A stretch of DNA of 64,000 nucleotides from Clostridiaceae bacterium Marseille-Q4143 (lineage in GTDB: Bacteria > Bacillota > Clostridia > Lachnospirales > Lachnospiraceae). Every line of letters starts with the position of its first letter. Position 1 is the first letter of the stretch. Position numbers and translations under genes: made by a program. The notes beneath the pieces are model-generated. The model was not told the origin of the DNA and did not search any database. It saw only the letters and a list, made by a program, of their open reading frames with translations. This document shows, piece after piece, positions 23,541 to 33,869 of the stretch. Location of the stretch: NCBI GenBank assembly GCA_018228645.1, contig CP073693.1:868001-932000 (forward strand), written 5' to 3'.

Positions 23541-23567
23541 TATTATTTTTTCCGTTTTAACCGATAT
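23541..23567 (+). promoter_or_regulatory. Possible sigma28 promoter of the flgM operon
   Basis: TATTATTT, 11 nt and ACCGATAT sit 65 nt upstream of flgM. The -10 is good, the -35 poor. A sigma28 promoter on the gene for its own anti-sigma factor would be usual. Confidence 0.4.
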
Positions 23568-23631
23568 TTAATATAGTTAGTAATTTATTGCGATTGTTTT
23601 CTTTATAGTCTGACATAGAAAGGAGTCCTGT

Positions 23632-23949
23632 ATGAAAATTTCAAATGCTAATAATCTAACGCCTGGCTATGCCGGTCTTAGTATCCGCACAAAAGGGCAC
23701 TCAAGCTCTTCGCTTCCTAAAAACGACGAGAAATCTTTTGATGCGATTTCGATCCAGTCTGAACCGAGACAGATTGCCGAGCGGACATTTGCCGCCGCGA
23801 TCTCCAAAGAACTGGCATCCGACGTTCGGATCCCGGTTTCGGACGCCAGACTGAACGAACTAAAGGAGCAGATTTCTTCCCATACTTACAAGATCGATGC
23901 TTCTGCGATCGCATCACGGATGCTTCTGTGCAAGGAGGCGGTTGAATAA
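23632..23949 (+). CDS. flgM: Anti-sigma28 factor FlgM
   Basis: A 105-residue protein with a disordered, Ser/Lys-rich N-terminus and the conserved C-terminal sigma-binding segment RLNELKEQISSHTYKIDASA followed by IASRML. It binds and inhibits FliA (encoded at 44443-45252) until the hook is complete, when FlgM is secreted. The stop overlaps the flgN start (TAATG), so translation is coupled. It is the first gene of flgM-flgN-flgK-flgL-yviE-fliW-csrA. Confidence 0.92.
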   Translation: MKISNANNLTPGYAGLSIRTKGHSSSSLPKNDEKSFDAISIQSEPRQIAERTFAAAISKELASDVRIPVSDARLNELKEQISSHTYKIDASAIASRMLLCKEAVE

Positions 23950-24413
23950 TGGATCATTACACAGAATTCATCTCTCTGATACATGATTTTATCGATCTGT
24001 TCCGATCGCTGACCACGGTGGAACAGCAGAAACTCGATGCAGCGGTAGCAAACGATCTTTCCATCCTGGAAGATTGTATGAAAAAGGAACAGGCATTTGT
24101 GCTCCGTCTGCGCGGACTGGAGCAGCAGCGTGATACCCTTCAGGGAAAGTTGAAGATGAAGGATTTAAAGTTCAGAGAGATCTTATCCAGAGTTCCGGAT
24201 GAAGTAAAAGAAGAACTCACTCCTTTATTTCAGGAACTTTCCGAAAAAGTGCGTATATTCCAATCGATCAATGCAAGCGCACAGGATGCGATCTCTGTGA
24301 ATTTACACAAGATCCAGTCTGTTTTAAATTCCGGTCAGCCGGATGCCGGCGTATATTCCGCATCCGGTACAAACAAACCAGATGAAACACATTTCACGAA
24401 TCGTTTTGTTTAA
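23949..24413 (+). CDS. flgN: Flagellar export chaperone FlgN
   Basis: A 154-residue helical protein: an N-terminal helical pair (YTEFISLIHDFIDLFRSL, TTVEQQKLDAAVANDL), a long middle helix and a disordered tail. It is the chaperone for the hook-filament junction proteins FlgK and FlgL, which are encoded directly downstream. It overlaps flgM by one base, with AAGGAGG 11 nt ahead of its start. Confidence 0.9.
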   Translation: MDHYTEFISLIHDFIDLFRSLTTVEQQKLDAAVANDLSILEDCMKKEQAFVLRLRGLEQQRDTLQGKLKMKDLKFREILSRVPDEVKEELTPLFQELSEKVRIFQSINASAQDAISVNLHKIQSVLNSGQPDAGVYSASGTNKPDETHFTNRFV

Positions 24414-24440
24414 CAATAGTATAAGGAGGATTTTGTTCGT

Positions 24441-26036
24441 ATGATACGTTCTACATTTGCCGGCTTTACAACTGCACAATTGGCCATGTCTGCCAGTCAG
24501 CGCGCGCTGGATGTTACCGGTCAGAATATTGCCAATATCAATACCCGTGGTTATTCCAAACAGCGTTTGGAGATCAGCAGTCTGAATAACAACGGCGCAA
24601 GTTTTTACAACTCAAAGAATGGCGCAAAAGTCGGATATGGTGTCGAAGTTACCGGGATCTCCCAGCTCAGAGATCCGTTTTTGGACGTTCAGTACCGCAA
24701 CCAGATGAGTAAGCTCGGTACAACCGACGCATTGGCTGCAGGATATGAGCAGCTTACCGGTATTTTTGACGAGGCAAGTCTGGACGGCGTCCGCGCCGCA
24801 CTTCGCGATATCTCATCCGCACTGCAGAAATATTCGGAAGAACCGAACGCAAAAGAGATCGACACAACCGTTCGTTCTAATATGCAGATTCTTCTGAATC
24901 TTTTCCATGATAACGCAAAGCGGTTACAGGATATCACGGATGAGATGACAAATGACTTCCAGTCCAATGATGTTGCCGACGTCAATCAGATGCTGGAAAA
25001 TATCGCAGAGCTCAATAAAAACATTAAAAACAGTCAGGTGCTCGGAAATCCGGCTCTTGAACTTCAGGATCAGAGAAATGATCTTCTGGATCAGCTTGCA
25101 AGTTATCTCCCGATCTCTGTAAAATATGAATCCCGTGAGATCGCTCCCGGTCAGTTTCTGGAAGTTCCGAACGTTTACTATACCGGAACCGACGGACAGA
25201 CTTTCACCTTGGTAAGCGATACAGACTGCGGATCTCTGAGCGCCGACATTTCCGGACATCCGGTCCGTCTCTCGATCACCGGCGCCAACGGAAGCGGCAC
25301 TGCCGACATTACCGATACGATCCCGTCCGGTACGCTCAAGGGGACGTTAGATATCCTGAATGATTCCGGTGCTTTCGACAAGGGCGGTTCCTCTGTGAAC
25401 GGACTCGGATATTATCAAACAACTTTGGATTCCCTCGTCAAAACATTTGCAGAGACATTCAATGCTTTGAACGTACCTGTTAAGAAAGATCAGAATGGAA
25501 ATTACACGGTCGATAATAATGGCGATCCGATCCTTGAGGATGATCCGGCTAAGATGTGTCCACTATTTGAAAAGATCGATCCAAATGCCGATTTCAGTGC
25601 TTCCAACATCAAGATCGCAGACGGCTGGATGCGCAGCGATTATGGGATTACGATTTCCAAGAAAGTGGTAAACGGAGAAATCGGTTCTACCGATACCAGT
25701 AACATTCTAAATATGATCAATGCCTTAAAAGATCCGCAGAAGTTTGAAAGCAACGGCGTGTCCTTTTTCACCGGCAGCTTTTATGACTGCTTTGCCAGTC
25801 TGGAAAATACACTGGCTATTGATTTAAAATCTGCCAACACTACAGTGCAGAATCAGATTTCTGTATTAAAACAGACGGCAAGTACAAGAGACGGCGTTTC
25901 CGGCGTCCAGTTGGATGAAGAGGGTATGGATCTGATGCATTATAACCAGTCTTATACTGCCGCGGCCCGACTGATGACCACGCTGGATGAAGCGCTGGAT
26001 ACTTTGATCAATAAGACCGGCATTGTCGGAAGATAA
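24441..26036 (+). CDS. flgK: Hook-filament junction protein FlgK (HAP1)
   Basis: A 531-residue protein starting IRSTFAGFTTAQLAMSASQ with the rod/hook N-terminal signature ALDVTGQNIANINTRGYSKQ and the C-terminal amphipathic domain (DLMHYNQSYTAAARLM). It forms the first ring of the junction between hook and filament. AAGGAGG lies upstream of the ATG. It is 20 nt from flgL. Length is normal. Confidence 0.96.
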   Translation: MIRSTFAGFTTAQLAMSASQRALDVTGQNIANINTRGYSKQRLEISSLNNNGASFYNSKNGAKVGYGVEVTGISQLRDPFLDVQYRNQMSKLGTTDALAAGYEQLTGIFDEASLDGVRAALRDISSALQKYSEEPNAKEIDTTVRSNMQILLNLFHDNAKRLQDITDEMTNDFQSNDVADVNQMLENIAELNKNIKNSQVLGNPALELQDQRNDLLDQLASYLPISVKYESREIAPGQFLEVPNVYYTGTDGQTFTLVSDTDCGSLSADISGHPVRLSITGANGSGTADITDTIPSGTLKGTLDILNDSGAFDKGGSSVNGLGYYQTTLDSLVKTFAETFNALNVPVKKDQNGNYTVDNNGDPILEDDPAKMCPLFEKIDPNADFSASNIKIADGWMRSDYGITISKKVVNGEIGSTDTSNILNMINALKDPQKFESNGVSFFTGSFYDCFASLENTLAIDLKSANTTVQNQISVLKQTASTRDGVSGVQLDEEGMDLMHYNQSYTAAARLMTTLDEALDTLINKTGIVGR

Positions 26037-26056
26037 TAAGGAGGAATCAAAAAATC

Positions 26057-27094
26057 ATGCGAATTACTACGAATGCTATCCTGCGTAATTATCGTTCCAA
26101 TCTTGGAACTTCCATGGCGAATCTGGACACTGCCCGGAACAAAGTCATGACCGGACGTCAGTTTGTTTCTTCTGCGGAGAATCCCGGAAGTGCGCTTCGC
26201 GCCGCTACACTGGAACGAAAATATGTAAAGAATCTTGATTATATTTCTACGGCTCAGAATACACAATCCTTTTTGGATTCGCAGGAAGACGCCGCTATGC
26301 AGATCAGCGATCTTGCCCTGACTTTAAGCAAGCAATATGGTCTGGAAGCATTAAATGGCACCAATGCCGACGCCGAGACCCGAAAAACATATGCGGACGC
26401 ATGGAGAGGCGCACAGGAAAGCCTGCTCCTGAGCCTGAATGCCTCCTATGAGGGACGTTATGCTTTTGGCGGAGCCGATGCGGCAACTCCGCCGTTTTCC
26501 CTGACGACGGATGCCAATGGCAAACAGATCCTGACTTATCGCGGTGTCAATGTAGACCCGGACCCGAATGATCAGGATTATCATAAAACAATGGATACTT
26601 TAAAGCAGCTCTCGGAAGAAAGTGTGTATCTTGATCTGGGATTTGGTCTTACTGTCAATGACAAGACCGGCGAGATCGATCCGTCCAGCGCTTTTAATAC
26701 AAGCCTGCCTGGTATCAATGTTGCCGGATATGGAAAAACAGCCGACGGCACAACAAAAAATATGGTTCTCCTTGCAGGTCAGATCGCCGATACCCTTGAA
26801 AAAGAACCTTTCGATCAGGCTGAATTGGAAAAGCTTCTGAACGCTTTTGATGACGGACGCAATAACGTTCTGGAACAAGTGACAACATTGGGAACAAAAT
26901 CCCAATTCCTTACCGCAACAAAAGACCGGTTGGAGACCGATAAGCTGAATCTGGCAACACAATTAGACAATGTAGTTAATATCGACATGGCGGACGCGAT
27001 CACTCAGTATTCCTGGGCTCAATACGCTTATAATGCCGCACTGAAAGTCGGAACCAGTATTTTGTCTCCATCCTTTATTGATTTTATGAAATAG
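26057..27094 (+). CDS. flgL: Hook-filament junction protein FlgL (HAP3)
   Basis: A 345-residue flagellin-like junction protein. Its N-terminus (MRITTNAILRNYRSNLGTSM) and C-terminus (MADAITQYSWAQYAYNAALK) form the helical D0/D1 domains, with a variable centre. It assembles on FlgK before FliD caps the filament. AAGGAGG lies upstream of the ATG. Confidence 0.96.
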   Translation: MRITTNAILRNYRSNLGTSMANLDTARNKVMTGRQFVSSAENPGSALRAATLERKYVKNLDYISTAQNTQSFLDSQEDAAMQISDLALTLSKQYGLEALNGTNADAETRKTYADAWRGAQESLLLSLNASYEGRYAFGGADAATPPFSLTTDANGKQILTYRGVNVDPDPNDQDYHKTMDTLKQLSEESVYLDLGFGLTVNDKTGEIDPSSAFNTSLPGINVAGYGKTADGTTKNMVLLAGQIADTLEKEPFDQAELEKLLNAFDDGRNNVLEQVTTLGTKSQFLTATKDRLETDKLNLATQLDNVVNIDMADAITQYSWAQYAYNAALKVGTSILSPSFIDFMK

Positions 27095-27142
27095 TACATA
27101 TACATTCATGTATATAAATCATTTATGACAAGGGGGATCTGT

Positions 27143-27748
27143 ATGGAACAATTACTCAAAATCACAACCATTCCTTTGGAATATCAATTAAAAATCCAGA
27201 ATGCCCGTTTAGAATACTCCAACTCTACTGCCTCTTTGGATATGGACAGAACTCCTGGCGAATTTTCGATCAAGAGTCGTCCGGCAAAACTGAATCTGGA
27301 CACTTATGAAGCCAGAAATTCTGTTGTACCAACCTTAAAACGCAGTATTTCACAGACTGCCCAAAAAGGATTGCAAGCGGCACAACAGGCAACCGCACAA
27401 TATGCGCAGGAGGGACAACAATTGCTAAAACCTGGAGATGGAGGCGAACTGCTCGGGCAGATTTTCAGACAGCGGACACAAATGCCTACCGGAGAATTTC
27501 AGTTGGGATTTATCCCGTCTGCTCCTGTAAATATTACCTATCAGGAACCTGATCTGACATTAAACTATGAAATGGATAAATTAACATTCGATTTAAAAGT
27601 TGCACAGGGAGATTTCCAATTTATCCCCGGAAATATCGAAATGTCGATCACGCAGCATCCGGATGTGCATATCGAATATGTCGGGGATCCGCTTTATGTC
27701 CCCCCAAGCGCCGCTCCAAATTACAAACCATTAGACGTAAGGGCTTAA
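27143..27748 (+). CDS. DUF6470 family protein (YviE-like)
   Basis: A 201-residue protein matching the family represented by Bacillus YviE, always found between flgL and fliW. Visible features are an N-terminal LKITTIPLEYQLKIQNARLE stretch, a Gln/Ala-rich helical centre and a beta-rich C-terminus ending in HIEYVGDPLYVPP. Function is unknown. AAGGGGG 6 nt before the ATG at 27143 decides that start over an in-frame ATG at 27125. No membrane or signal segment. Confidence 0.85.
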   Translation: MEQLLKITTIPLEYQLKIQNARLEYSNSTASLDMDRTPGEFSIKSRPAKLNLDTYEARNSVVPTLKRSISQTAQKGLQAAQQATAQYAQEGQQLLKPGDGGELLGQIFRQRTQMPTGEFQLGFIPSAPVNITYQEPDLTLNYEMDKLTFDLKVAQGDFQFIPGNIEMSITQHPDVHIEYVGDPLYVPPSAAPNYKPLDVRA

Positions 27749-27781
27749 TGCCCTTACGTTTCTTTCTACGGAGGTATAAAG

Positions 27782-28219
27782 ATGAAAATAAATGCAAAAT
27801 ATTTCGGTTCGCTGTCTTATGATCCAGAAGATCTTATCTACTTACCGGATGGATTGTTTGGATTTGAATCCTATAAGAATTTTCTTCCGCTCCCTTTCCA
27901 CGAGACAACCGATTCTCTTCTTTCTTTCCAGAGCACAGATGATGAGACGCTTTCTTTCATTTTGATGAATCCTTTTCGCTTTTTCCCCGACTATTCCCCA
28001 GTGTTATCCGAAAAGGACAAAAAAGACTTGAATCTTACATGTGAGGACGATATTTCTTACTATGTGATCTGTGTGCTGAATGAATCTTTAACTGACTCTA
28101 CGGTTAATCTGAAAGCTCCTTTGGCGGTAAACGTCCGGAACCGAACCGGAAAACAGATTATTCTGGACGAACCTGCTTACAGCTTTAAACACGCAATACC
28201 TGCAAACGGGAGGGAGTAA
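27782..28219 (+). CDS. fliW: Flagellar assembly factor FliW
   Basis: A 145-residue protein with the FliW core (LPDGLFGFESYKNFLPLP, LNLTCEDDISYYVICVL, NLKAPLAVNVRNRTGKQIIL). FliW binds CsrA and inhibits it. Unpolymerised flagellin captures FliW, freeing CsrA to repress flagellin translation. The gene precedes csrA by 5 nt, and the likely RNA target is the hairpin at 14609-14626. Confidence 0.95.
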   Translation: MKINAKYFGSLSYDPEDLIYLPDGLFGFESYKNFLPLPFHETTDSLLSFQSTDDETLSFILMNPFRFFPDYSPVLSEKDKKDLNLTCEDDISYYVICVLNESLTDSTVNLKAPLAVNVRNRTGKQIILDEPAYSFKHAIPANGRE

Positions 28220-28224
28220 ATACT

Positions 28225-28452
28225 ATGCTTATATTACAACGTAAAAAAGGGCAATCATTGACTATCGGTAATGAAGTGACGATTACGATCTCCGAAATCA
28301 GTTCCGACTCCGTAAACCTTGCGATCAACGCCCCAAAGGACGTCCTCATTCTCCGGTCTGAGCTTGTGAAAGCCGCTGAAGAGAATAAAGCCGCCGCCAA
28401 AACCATTCCGTTGCAAATACTCAGCCAATTATTAGACGATCCGAAAATCTAA
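28225..28452 (+). CDS. csrA: Carbon storage regulator CsrA
   Basis: A 75-residue RNA-binding protein: MLILQRKKGQSLTIGNEV with the conserved RNA-binding N-terminus, INAPKDVLILRSEL in the second RNA-contact strand, and the Firmicute C-terminal extension that binds FliW. It represses translation by covering GGA sites. It is the last gene of the flgM operon. Confidence 0.97.
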   Translation: MLILQRKKGQSLTIGNEVTITISEISSDSVNLAINAPKDVLILRSELVKAAEENKAAAKTIPLQILSQLLDDPKI

Positions 28453-28456
28453 GAAA

Positions 28457-28520
28457 AGATGGGACAAATACTCCATAGACCTGTGCCCAGTTCCGGATCG
28501 TTGCTGTCCATTTTTTCGTA
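28457..28520 (+). terminator. Likely terminator of the flgM-csrA operon
   Basis: ATGGGACA pairs imperfectly with TGTCCAT, directly followed by a run of six T. The loop is long, so this is moderate evidence. Confidence 0.5.
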
Positions 28521-28560
28521 GCTTCAAAATATCCCCAAAACATGCAACTTCCCCTCAGCC

Positions 28561-28610
28561 AAAAAAAGAACGGGGATTTCCGCTCCTGACAGAAATCCCC
28601 GTTCTTTCAT
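28561..28610 (-). terminator. Strong terminator after the chemoreceptor-hemerythrin gene
   Basis: A 14-bp stem (agaacggggattt / aaatccccgttct) gives a U7 tract on the minus strand. It also ends in TTCTTTC on the plus strand, so it may serve csrA as well. Confidence 0.88.
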
Positions 28611-28614
28611 TACA

Positions 28615-30828
28615 TTATGAATTTTCTTCAATATGCTTCGCAACTTTTACATCTTGCTTTTTAATGTGATTGATCAGCCATCCTGCCACATCAGAATTGA
28701 TTTTTCCAACCAATGCGACACTCGAGCCTTCCTTTTCCAATCTTTCATTAATTTCCTTTACTGTCTTTTTAAAACCTTCGTGCATTTTCTTATGGTTCAC
28801 ACGATCCGGATAAGCATACTGCTTCTGCAATTTTTCTTCGTCAGCGAAATGTTTATCGGTATACTCCGTCAAGAACTGCGCAGCAGAATGGATTTCATCA
28901 CGTCCTTTCCCCAAGGAACATGCTTCCAGTAAATTATTGATTCTTCGGATAAATTCTTTGTGCTGACTGTCAATCAACTGATTTCCTGTTTCCAAACTTT
29001 CATCCCATTCATATTGTTTTACCTTTAACGCCTTTCCTGAAGTCGGCGCTAAATTTCCAGACGGCACGACAGTGGCTGCAGAACTTGTCGAGGCTGTCGG
29101 ATGATAAACAGATTCTTGATGAGAAGATGTAGGTGTTGCTGCATAAACGCTGTCTTTTCTTAAATTAAATACTTCTACCAGATTCTTGAGCGTCTGTGCC
29201 TGTGCTGACAGTTCCTCACTCGCCGCTGCACTCTCTTCTGCAGTAGCCGAATTTGTCTGGACGATTCCGGAAATCTGGTCTACTCCCTGACGTACCTGGA
29301 AAATAGACTCCGCCTGTTCCGCTGCTGAAGTAGAAATATCGTCTACATAGGTTACAACAGTTCCAGCGCTTTCCACAGTCTCTACAAGAGCCTGTGCCGT
29401 ACGATTTGCTATATCTGTTCCATTATTGACAGCTTCAATTGTTCCCTCGATCAGACCCGTTGTGTTTTTAGCTGCCTCAGCGCTCTTAGATGCCAGATTC
29501 CGCACTTCATCTGCAACAACTGCAAATCCACGTCCTGCTTCCCCTGCACGCGCAGCTTCTACCGCCGCATTCAACGCCAGAATATTCGTCTGGAATGCAA
29601 TATCTTCGATTGTTTTGATAATCTTCCCGATATCTTCCGACTTATGACTGATCACAGACATCGCCTGGATCATTTCCTGCATCTGATCATTGGATACTGT
29701 CAATGCATCCTGTGCAGAATTTACCTTCTCACTAGCTTCTTTTGCATTATCCGCTGTCCGCTTGATATTTTCAGAAATCTCCGTGATAGTTGCCGCAAGT
29801 TCTTCTACAGAACTTGCCTGTTCTGCAGACGCTTCAGAGAGATTCTGTGCTCCGGAAGATACCTGATCGGATCCCTCGGCTACCTGCTCTGAAATCTGCT
29901 GAACCTGTGTCAATGTATTACTCAGATTATAATTCATCTGCCGAATGGATGTCAGAATCGGAGTCAGATCTCCTTTATAAATCTCATCTTCAGTCTGGAG
30001 ATCAAAATTCCCTTTTGCCATCTCTCCCATCAGACGGGTAAGATCATGGATCACTTCTTCCAAAACACTGCAAGTCTTTCCTACACTGTTGACCAATGCT
30101 CCAAGTTCATCTTTCGACTCGTAGGTAAGTTCCTGTTTCATATGTCCATCAGCAATCCCTACCATTGCATTTACAACCTCTGTAACCGGCTTCACAATTG
30201 CTTTTGTCACTTTCAAGCAGATCCACATTCCAATTGCAATTGCTACCGCTGTCATGAACATCAGCATAAACAAGGATTTATTGGTTCTATCCATACTCTC
30301 CGTCATTGTCTTTGTACGGATCTGTTCCGTCTCCTCATTCAGAGGTGTCACAAACTCAACCGCTTTATCCAAAGCAGGGGTACATTCTTCCAGAACGACC
30401 TCTTGTGCTTCCTCTCTCTTGTTCTCATTCAGTAATGAAAGAACTTTATCCCCAATATCAAACCATCCTTCCATTGCATTCTGATACTCATTCAGCGCAT
30501 CCTGATCCAAAACATCCATTGACTGAAGTGTCTCTAAATTATTCTTGATTGTAGCGATATTTTCCTGTACTTTTGCAGTTTTTTCCGCATAATCACTGTC
30601 ATCTTTTTCAATAACCATATCCCGGAGATAACGTGCTGCTACATTACTCTCAATCCGGTTATCTTTAATCAGGTCATCTGCTTTTACCGAACCCACCATA
30701 AAATTTTCAAGATTTTCATTCGTCTTCTTTAACTGGAACATGGAAAATACAGCTATCAAAACAGTCATGATCAGTACAATTCCATAACCGACCAATAACT
30801 TTTTCTTTACTTTTAAATTATTAAACAT
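28615..30828 (-). CDS. Methyl-accepting chemotaxis protein fused to a C-terminal hemerythrin domain
   Basis: A 737-residue chemoreceptor: N-terminal membrane helix ([18 protein letters not shown]), a four-helix periplasmic-type sensor (about 35-185), a second membrane helix ([18 protein letters not shown]), HAMP, and a signalling domain with the tip [20 protein letters not shown]. About residue 607 onward is a bacteriohemerythrin domain: [37 protein letters not shown] and [12 protein letters not shown] supply the His/Glu/Asp set for a di-iron O2 site. It probably senses oxygen. Last gene of its operon, followed by a terminator. Confidence 0.93.
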   Translation of the reverse strand: MFNNLKVKKKLLVGYGIVLIMTVLIAVFSMFQLKKTNENLENFMVGSVKADDLIKDNRIESNVAARYLRDMVIEKDDSDYAEKTAKVQENIATIKNNLETLQSMDVLDQDALNEYQNAMEGWFDIGDKVLSLLNENKREEAQEVVLEECTPALDKAVEFVTPLNEETEQIRTKTMTESMDRTNKSLFMLMFMTAVAIAIGMWICLKVTKAIVKPVTEVVNAMVGIADGHMKQELTYESKDELGALVNSVGKTCSVLEEVIHDLTRLMGEMAKGNFDLQTEDEIYKGDLTPILTSIRQMNYNLSNTLTQVQQISEQVAEGSDQVSSGAQNLSEASAEQASSVEELAATITEISENIKRTADNAKEASEKVNSAQDALTVSNDQMQEMIQAMSVISHKSEDIGKIIKTIEDIAFQTNILALNAAVEAARAGEAGRGFAVVADEVRNLASKSAEAAKNTTGLIEGTIEAVNNGTDIANRTAQALVETVESAGTVVTYVDDISTSAAEQAESIFQVRQGVDQISGIVQTNSATAEESAAASEELSAQAQTLKNLVEVFNLRKDSVYAATPTSSHQESVYHPTASTSSAATVVPSGNLAPTSGKALKVKQYEWDESLETGNQLIDSQHKEFIRRINNLLEACSLGKGRDEIHSAAQFLTEYTDKHFADEEKLQKQYAYPDRVNHKKMHEGFKKTVKEINERLEKEGSSVALVGKINSDVAGWLINHIKKQDVKVAKHIEENS

Positions 30829-30845
30829 CTTTCCTATCCTCTTCC

Positions 30846-32615
30846 TTAGTATTTGCTGTAATTGTCATAAGTTGATGCAACTGGCTGATAGTTCTCTTCC
30901 TGATAGCAGCTGTCGTCCATCACAGGCTCGCTATACGCCACTACTCCAACACCGTCTTCCAGTAATTGGAAACGGCTTACAAGTCCTTTGAGAATCTGAG
31001 ACTGACCGGATAATTCCTCACTTGCGGCCGCACTTTCTTCCGCAGTTGCAGAGTTAGTCTGAACCACACTGGAGATCTGATCCACGCCCTGTGTTACTTC
31101 AGCAACTGATTCTGCCTGCTGTTCCGCTGCATCTGTAATCTTCTCAACCGTATCCACAGCTCTCTTTGTACTTTCCACTGTCGCATAAATAGCGGACGCT
31201 GTCTGCTCTGCGATTCTCGTTCCATCTTCCACCGCCACAATTGAACCTTCAATCAAGAGCGTCGTATTCTTTGCCGCTTCTGCACTCTTAGAAGCCAAAT
31301 TCCGTACTTCATCCGCTACAACTGCGAAGCCTTTTCCTGCTTCTCCGGCTCTTGCCGCCTCTACTGCTGCATTCAACGCAAGAATATTGGTCTGGAATGC
31401 AATATCTTCAATTGTCTTGATAATCTTTCCAATTTCACTGGATTTGGAACTGATTTCCTGCATTGCCTTCATCATCTCTTCCATACTCTCATTGGAACGT
31501 GATAATTCTCTTCTTGCATCTTCCACTTGATTTTTCGCTTCTTTTGCATTATCCGCCGTCATTCTTACCTGATCAGAAATCTCATTGATTGTAGCCGCCA
31601 GTTCTTCCACAGAACTTGCCTGCTCGGTTGCCCCCTGAGATAATCCCTGCGCTCCAGAAGATACTTGCTCAGATCCGCTTGCCACTTGATCTGCCGCATC
31701 ATTAATCTGAGATAATGTACTGCTTAAGTTCTTATTCATTCTTCGGATAGATTCCAGAATCGGCCGGAAATCACCAACATACAGATCCTCTGCTCTTGTC
31801 TTGATATTAAAGTTTCCGTTTGCTATTTCATCCATCAAGTAGGTAAGATCAGACACCACTCCGTGAAGTCCCTGACTGGTAACACGGAAACTGTTGGCGA
31901 GAATACCAAGTTCATCTTCCGATTCGTATTCAATATCCTGATCCAAGTATCCTTGCGACATCTTGCCATATGCACTTTCTAACTCTGCAATTGGTTTGGT
32001 AATACCGCGTACCAGATAGAACATAACTACCACAGCAATCATCAATAAAACCGCAAAGATCCCCAAAATCATCCATACAATTTTTTCTCCGACCCGAGTA
32101 GCATCTGCATTAAAGTTTGCGGCATCCACGGAATACTGCTGAGACACTTCTTCTGCTGCGTTGGCACACGCCTTAATCGCCGGAACAAACTCCTCAGACA
32201 ATACTTCTTCCGCTTCATCCCACTTTTCTTCTTCCATCAGATCCATGATTCTTCCACGGATTTCCTCGATCTTATCACTGATCTGCTTCACCTCATCCAA
32301 GGATTTCGACTGATCTGCATCCGTATCAGCCAACTTTTCCATACTGTTAGCCGCCTCTTGTGCTACTGTGTCAAGCGCATTTCTGTCTACTTTCTTTTCC
32401 AATATATCATTGGACAAAAGCGCTTCGATCTCATACACTTTTCTAGAAAACTCCATTGCCTCTGTGGATTCTACAAACGGTCCTTCATACATATCGTTCG
32501 TAAGATTTCCCACTTTTCTTACAGATAAAATGGAGATTGCCATCAGAATAATAGAAGCTACGATCGTAACTCCGAATCCTAAAACCAATTTTTTACCTAT
32601 CTTCATGTTCTTCAT
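30846..32615 (-). CDS. Methyl-accepting chemotaxis protein
   Basis: A 589-residue transmembrane chemoreceptor of the same architecture as its downstream neighbour but without hemerythrin: N-terminal membrane helix ([20 protein letters not shown]), a helical sensor with many acidic residues, a second membrane helix ([17 protein letters not shown]), HAMP, and signalling tip [20 protein letters not shown]. The two probably arose by duplication. Ligand unknown. Its start overlaps the upstream nucleotidyltransferase-like gene by 23 nt. Confidence 0.95.
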   Translation of the reverse strand: MKNMKIGKKLVLGFGVTIVASIILMAISILSVRKVGNLTNDMYEGPFVESTEAMEFSRKVYEIEALLSNDILEKKVDRNALDTVAQEAANSMEKLADTDADQSKSLDEVKQISDKIEEIRGRIMDLMEEEKWDEAEEVLSEEFVPAIKACANAAEEVSQQYSVDAANFNADATRVGEKIVWMILGIFAVLLMIAVVVMFYLVRGITKPIAELESAYGKMSQGYLDQDIEYESEDELGILANSFRVTSQGLHGVVSDLTYLMDEIANGNFNIKTRAEDLYVGDFRPILESIRRMNKNLSSTLSQINDAADQVASGSEQVSSGAQGLSQGATEQASSVEELAATINEISDQVRMTADNAKEAKNQVEDARRELSRSNESMEEMMKAMQEISSKSSEIGKIIKTIEDIAFQTNILALNAAVEAARAGEAGKGFAVVADEVRNLASKSAEAAKNTTLLIEGSIVAVEDGTRIAEQTASAIYATVESTKRAVDTVEKITDAAEQQAESVAEVTQGVDQISSVVQTNSATAEESAAASEELSGQSQILKGLVSRFQLLEDGVGVVAYSEPVMDDSCYQEENYQPVASTYDNYSKY

Positions 32616-33849
32616 CTTCCGGTATTCCTTTCTTTACTTTTTTGTTGATCTTATTTATAATCTTAGTCTTCATTTCTGCCATACGCGCATGGATCTGCTG
32701 TCGTTTCTCTTTAATCCATACTTTCGCAGACTTTCTAAAGACTCGGATTCCTCTAATTCCCCAGCAAATCCATAATAACTGTGGGATTTTATGTAAAATT
32801 GGGAAAAACTGCATCATATATTCCTTGCTTGGGAACATCCACTCTCGTTGCTTTTTTACCCATTCTTCATCTCGGTCTCTCTGATAAAAATCAACACGAG
32901 TCTTTTCATAAGGAATGATTTTTGAATCAAGCCGCCGATCTTCCATTCCTTTTGAAAAAATATATTCTTCCAATTGAAATACAGTTCCGGTGTCGACTTC
33001 TCCTCCTTGTCCAAACCATAGAGATGCGAGAATATTTAGCTGTTTTGCAAATTCTGTCAATCCCGCCTTTTCCAGCAATTCTTCTATAAACCTTCTCTCG
33101 TTGGTTATTGCCGGATTCTGTATGTAGTAATAATAATCCATGACATCCCTCATCTTCAGTTCCCCCATCATATAGGCGTCTACCCATCTGCCAAACTGAT
33201 ACAAAAACTGCATGGAGAGATTCCAATTCTTTATCCCCGCCTTCCTGTTTCCATGAAAATACTTTTGGGCTGCGTGTGTCAGGTGTTTATACAAAATCTC
33301 ATTTCCCAGCGGAATCTCATCATAAAAAATCACCCGGATCCCCGGAACCCGAAAATATAGTCGTCCATGATTCGTTCTGTTCACCTGCTGTTCATAATCC
33401 ATACTGTTCATGATATTATAAACTTTTCCCATATCCTTTGGCGATACAAGAAACTCGAGGCTAAACGTATACCCCATTTCACTTTTCGGATACATAGAAC
33501 GAATTTCCACCCCTCGGAGAAGTACTCCTTGAACCTGATGTCTGTTCATCTGCCACAAAATAACTTCCAAAGCGTTTTTATAACTTTCTTCCAACAGAAC
33601 CTCTTTATGGTACTTACTGTAAAACGTTTCCTCATCCGCAGCCGAAAGTGTCTTTTCCACCCCCAGTGTTCCATAATATACAGGACTTACAACACGATGG
33701 AATTCTGCAAGTCTCAAAAGTTCCCTCCACGATATTCCTTTCCGTGGAACAGCCACTTTCTTTCCATTGATTACAGAGGATAACACCATAACCAAAAATC
33801 TGTTCTCATAGCTAATGCCTCTCACCTCTCTTCTCGAAAAGCATGACAC
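32593..33849 (-). CDS. Nucleotidyltransferase-fold protein (NTP_transf_5-like), catalytic motif degenerate
   Basis: A 418-residue protein that resembles the uncharacterised nucleotidyltransferase family PF14907: [20 protein letters not shown] followed by [12 protein letters not shown], where active members carry LLKG...YP...D-x-D-LLV. The two catalytic Asp residues are replaced here (SLEF), so it is probably not a working transferase. The rest is helical with a Lys-rich C-terminal coiled coil. It sits between an FtsE-like ATPase and two chemoreceptors and overlaps the first receptor gene. Role unknown. Confidence 0.6.
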   Translation of the reverse strand: MSCFSRREVRGISYENRFLVMVLSSVINGKKVAVPRKGISWRELLRLAEFHRVVSPVYYGTLGVEKTLSAADEETFYSKYHKEVLLEESYKNALEVILWQMNRHQVQGVLLRGVEIRSMYPKSEMGYTFSLEFLVSPKDMGKVYNIMNSMDYEQQVNRTNHGRLYFRVPGIRVIFYDEIPLGNEILYKHLTHAAQKYFHGNRKAGIKNWNLSMQFLYQFGRWVDAYMMGELKMRDVMDYYYYIQNPAITNERRFIEELLEKAGLTEFAKQLNILASLWFGQGGEVDTGTVFQLEEYIFSKGMEDRRLDSKIIPYEKTRVDFYQRDRDEEWVKKQREWMFPSKEYMMQFFPILHKIPQLLWICWGIRGIRVFRKSAKVWIKEKRQQIHARMAEMKTKIINKINKKVKKGIPEDEEHEDR

Positions 33850-33869
33850 AGTATATCTATCGGATATTT

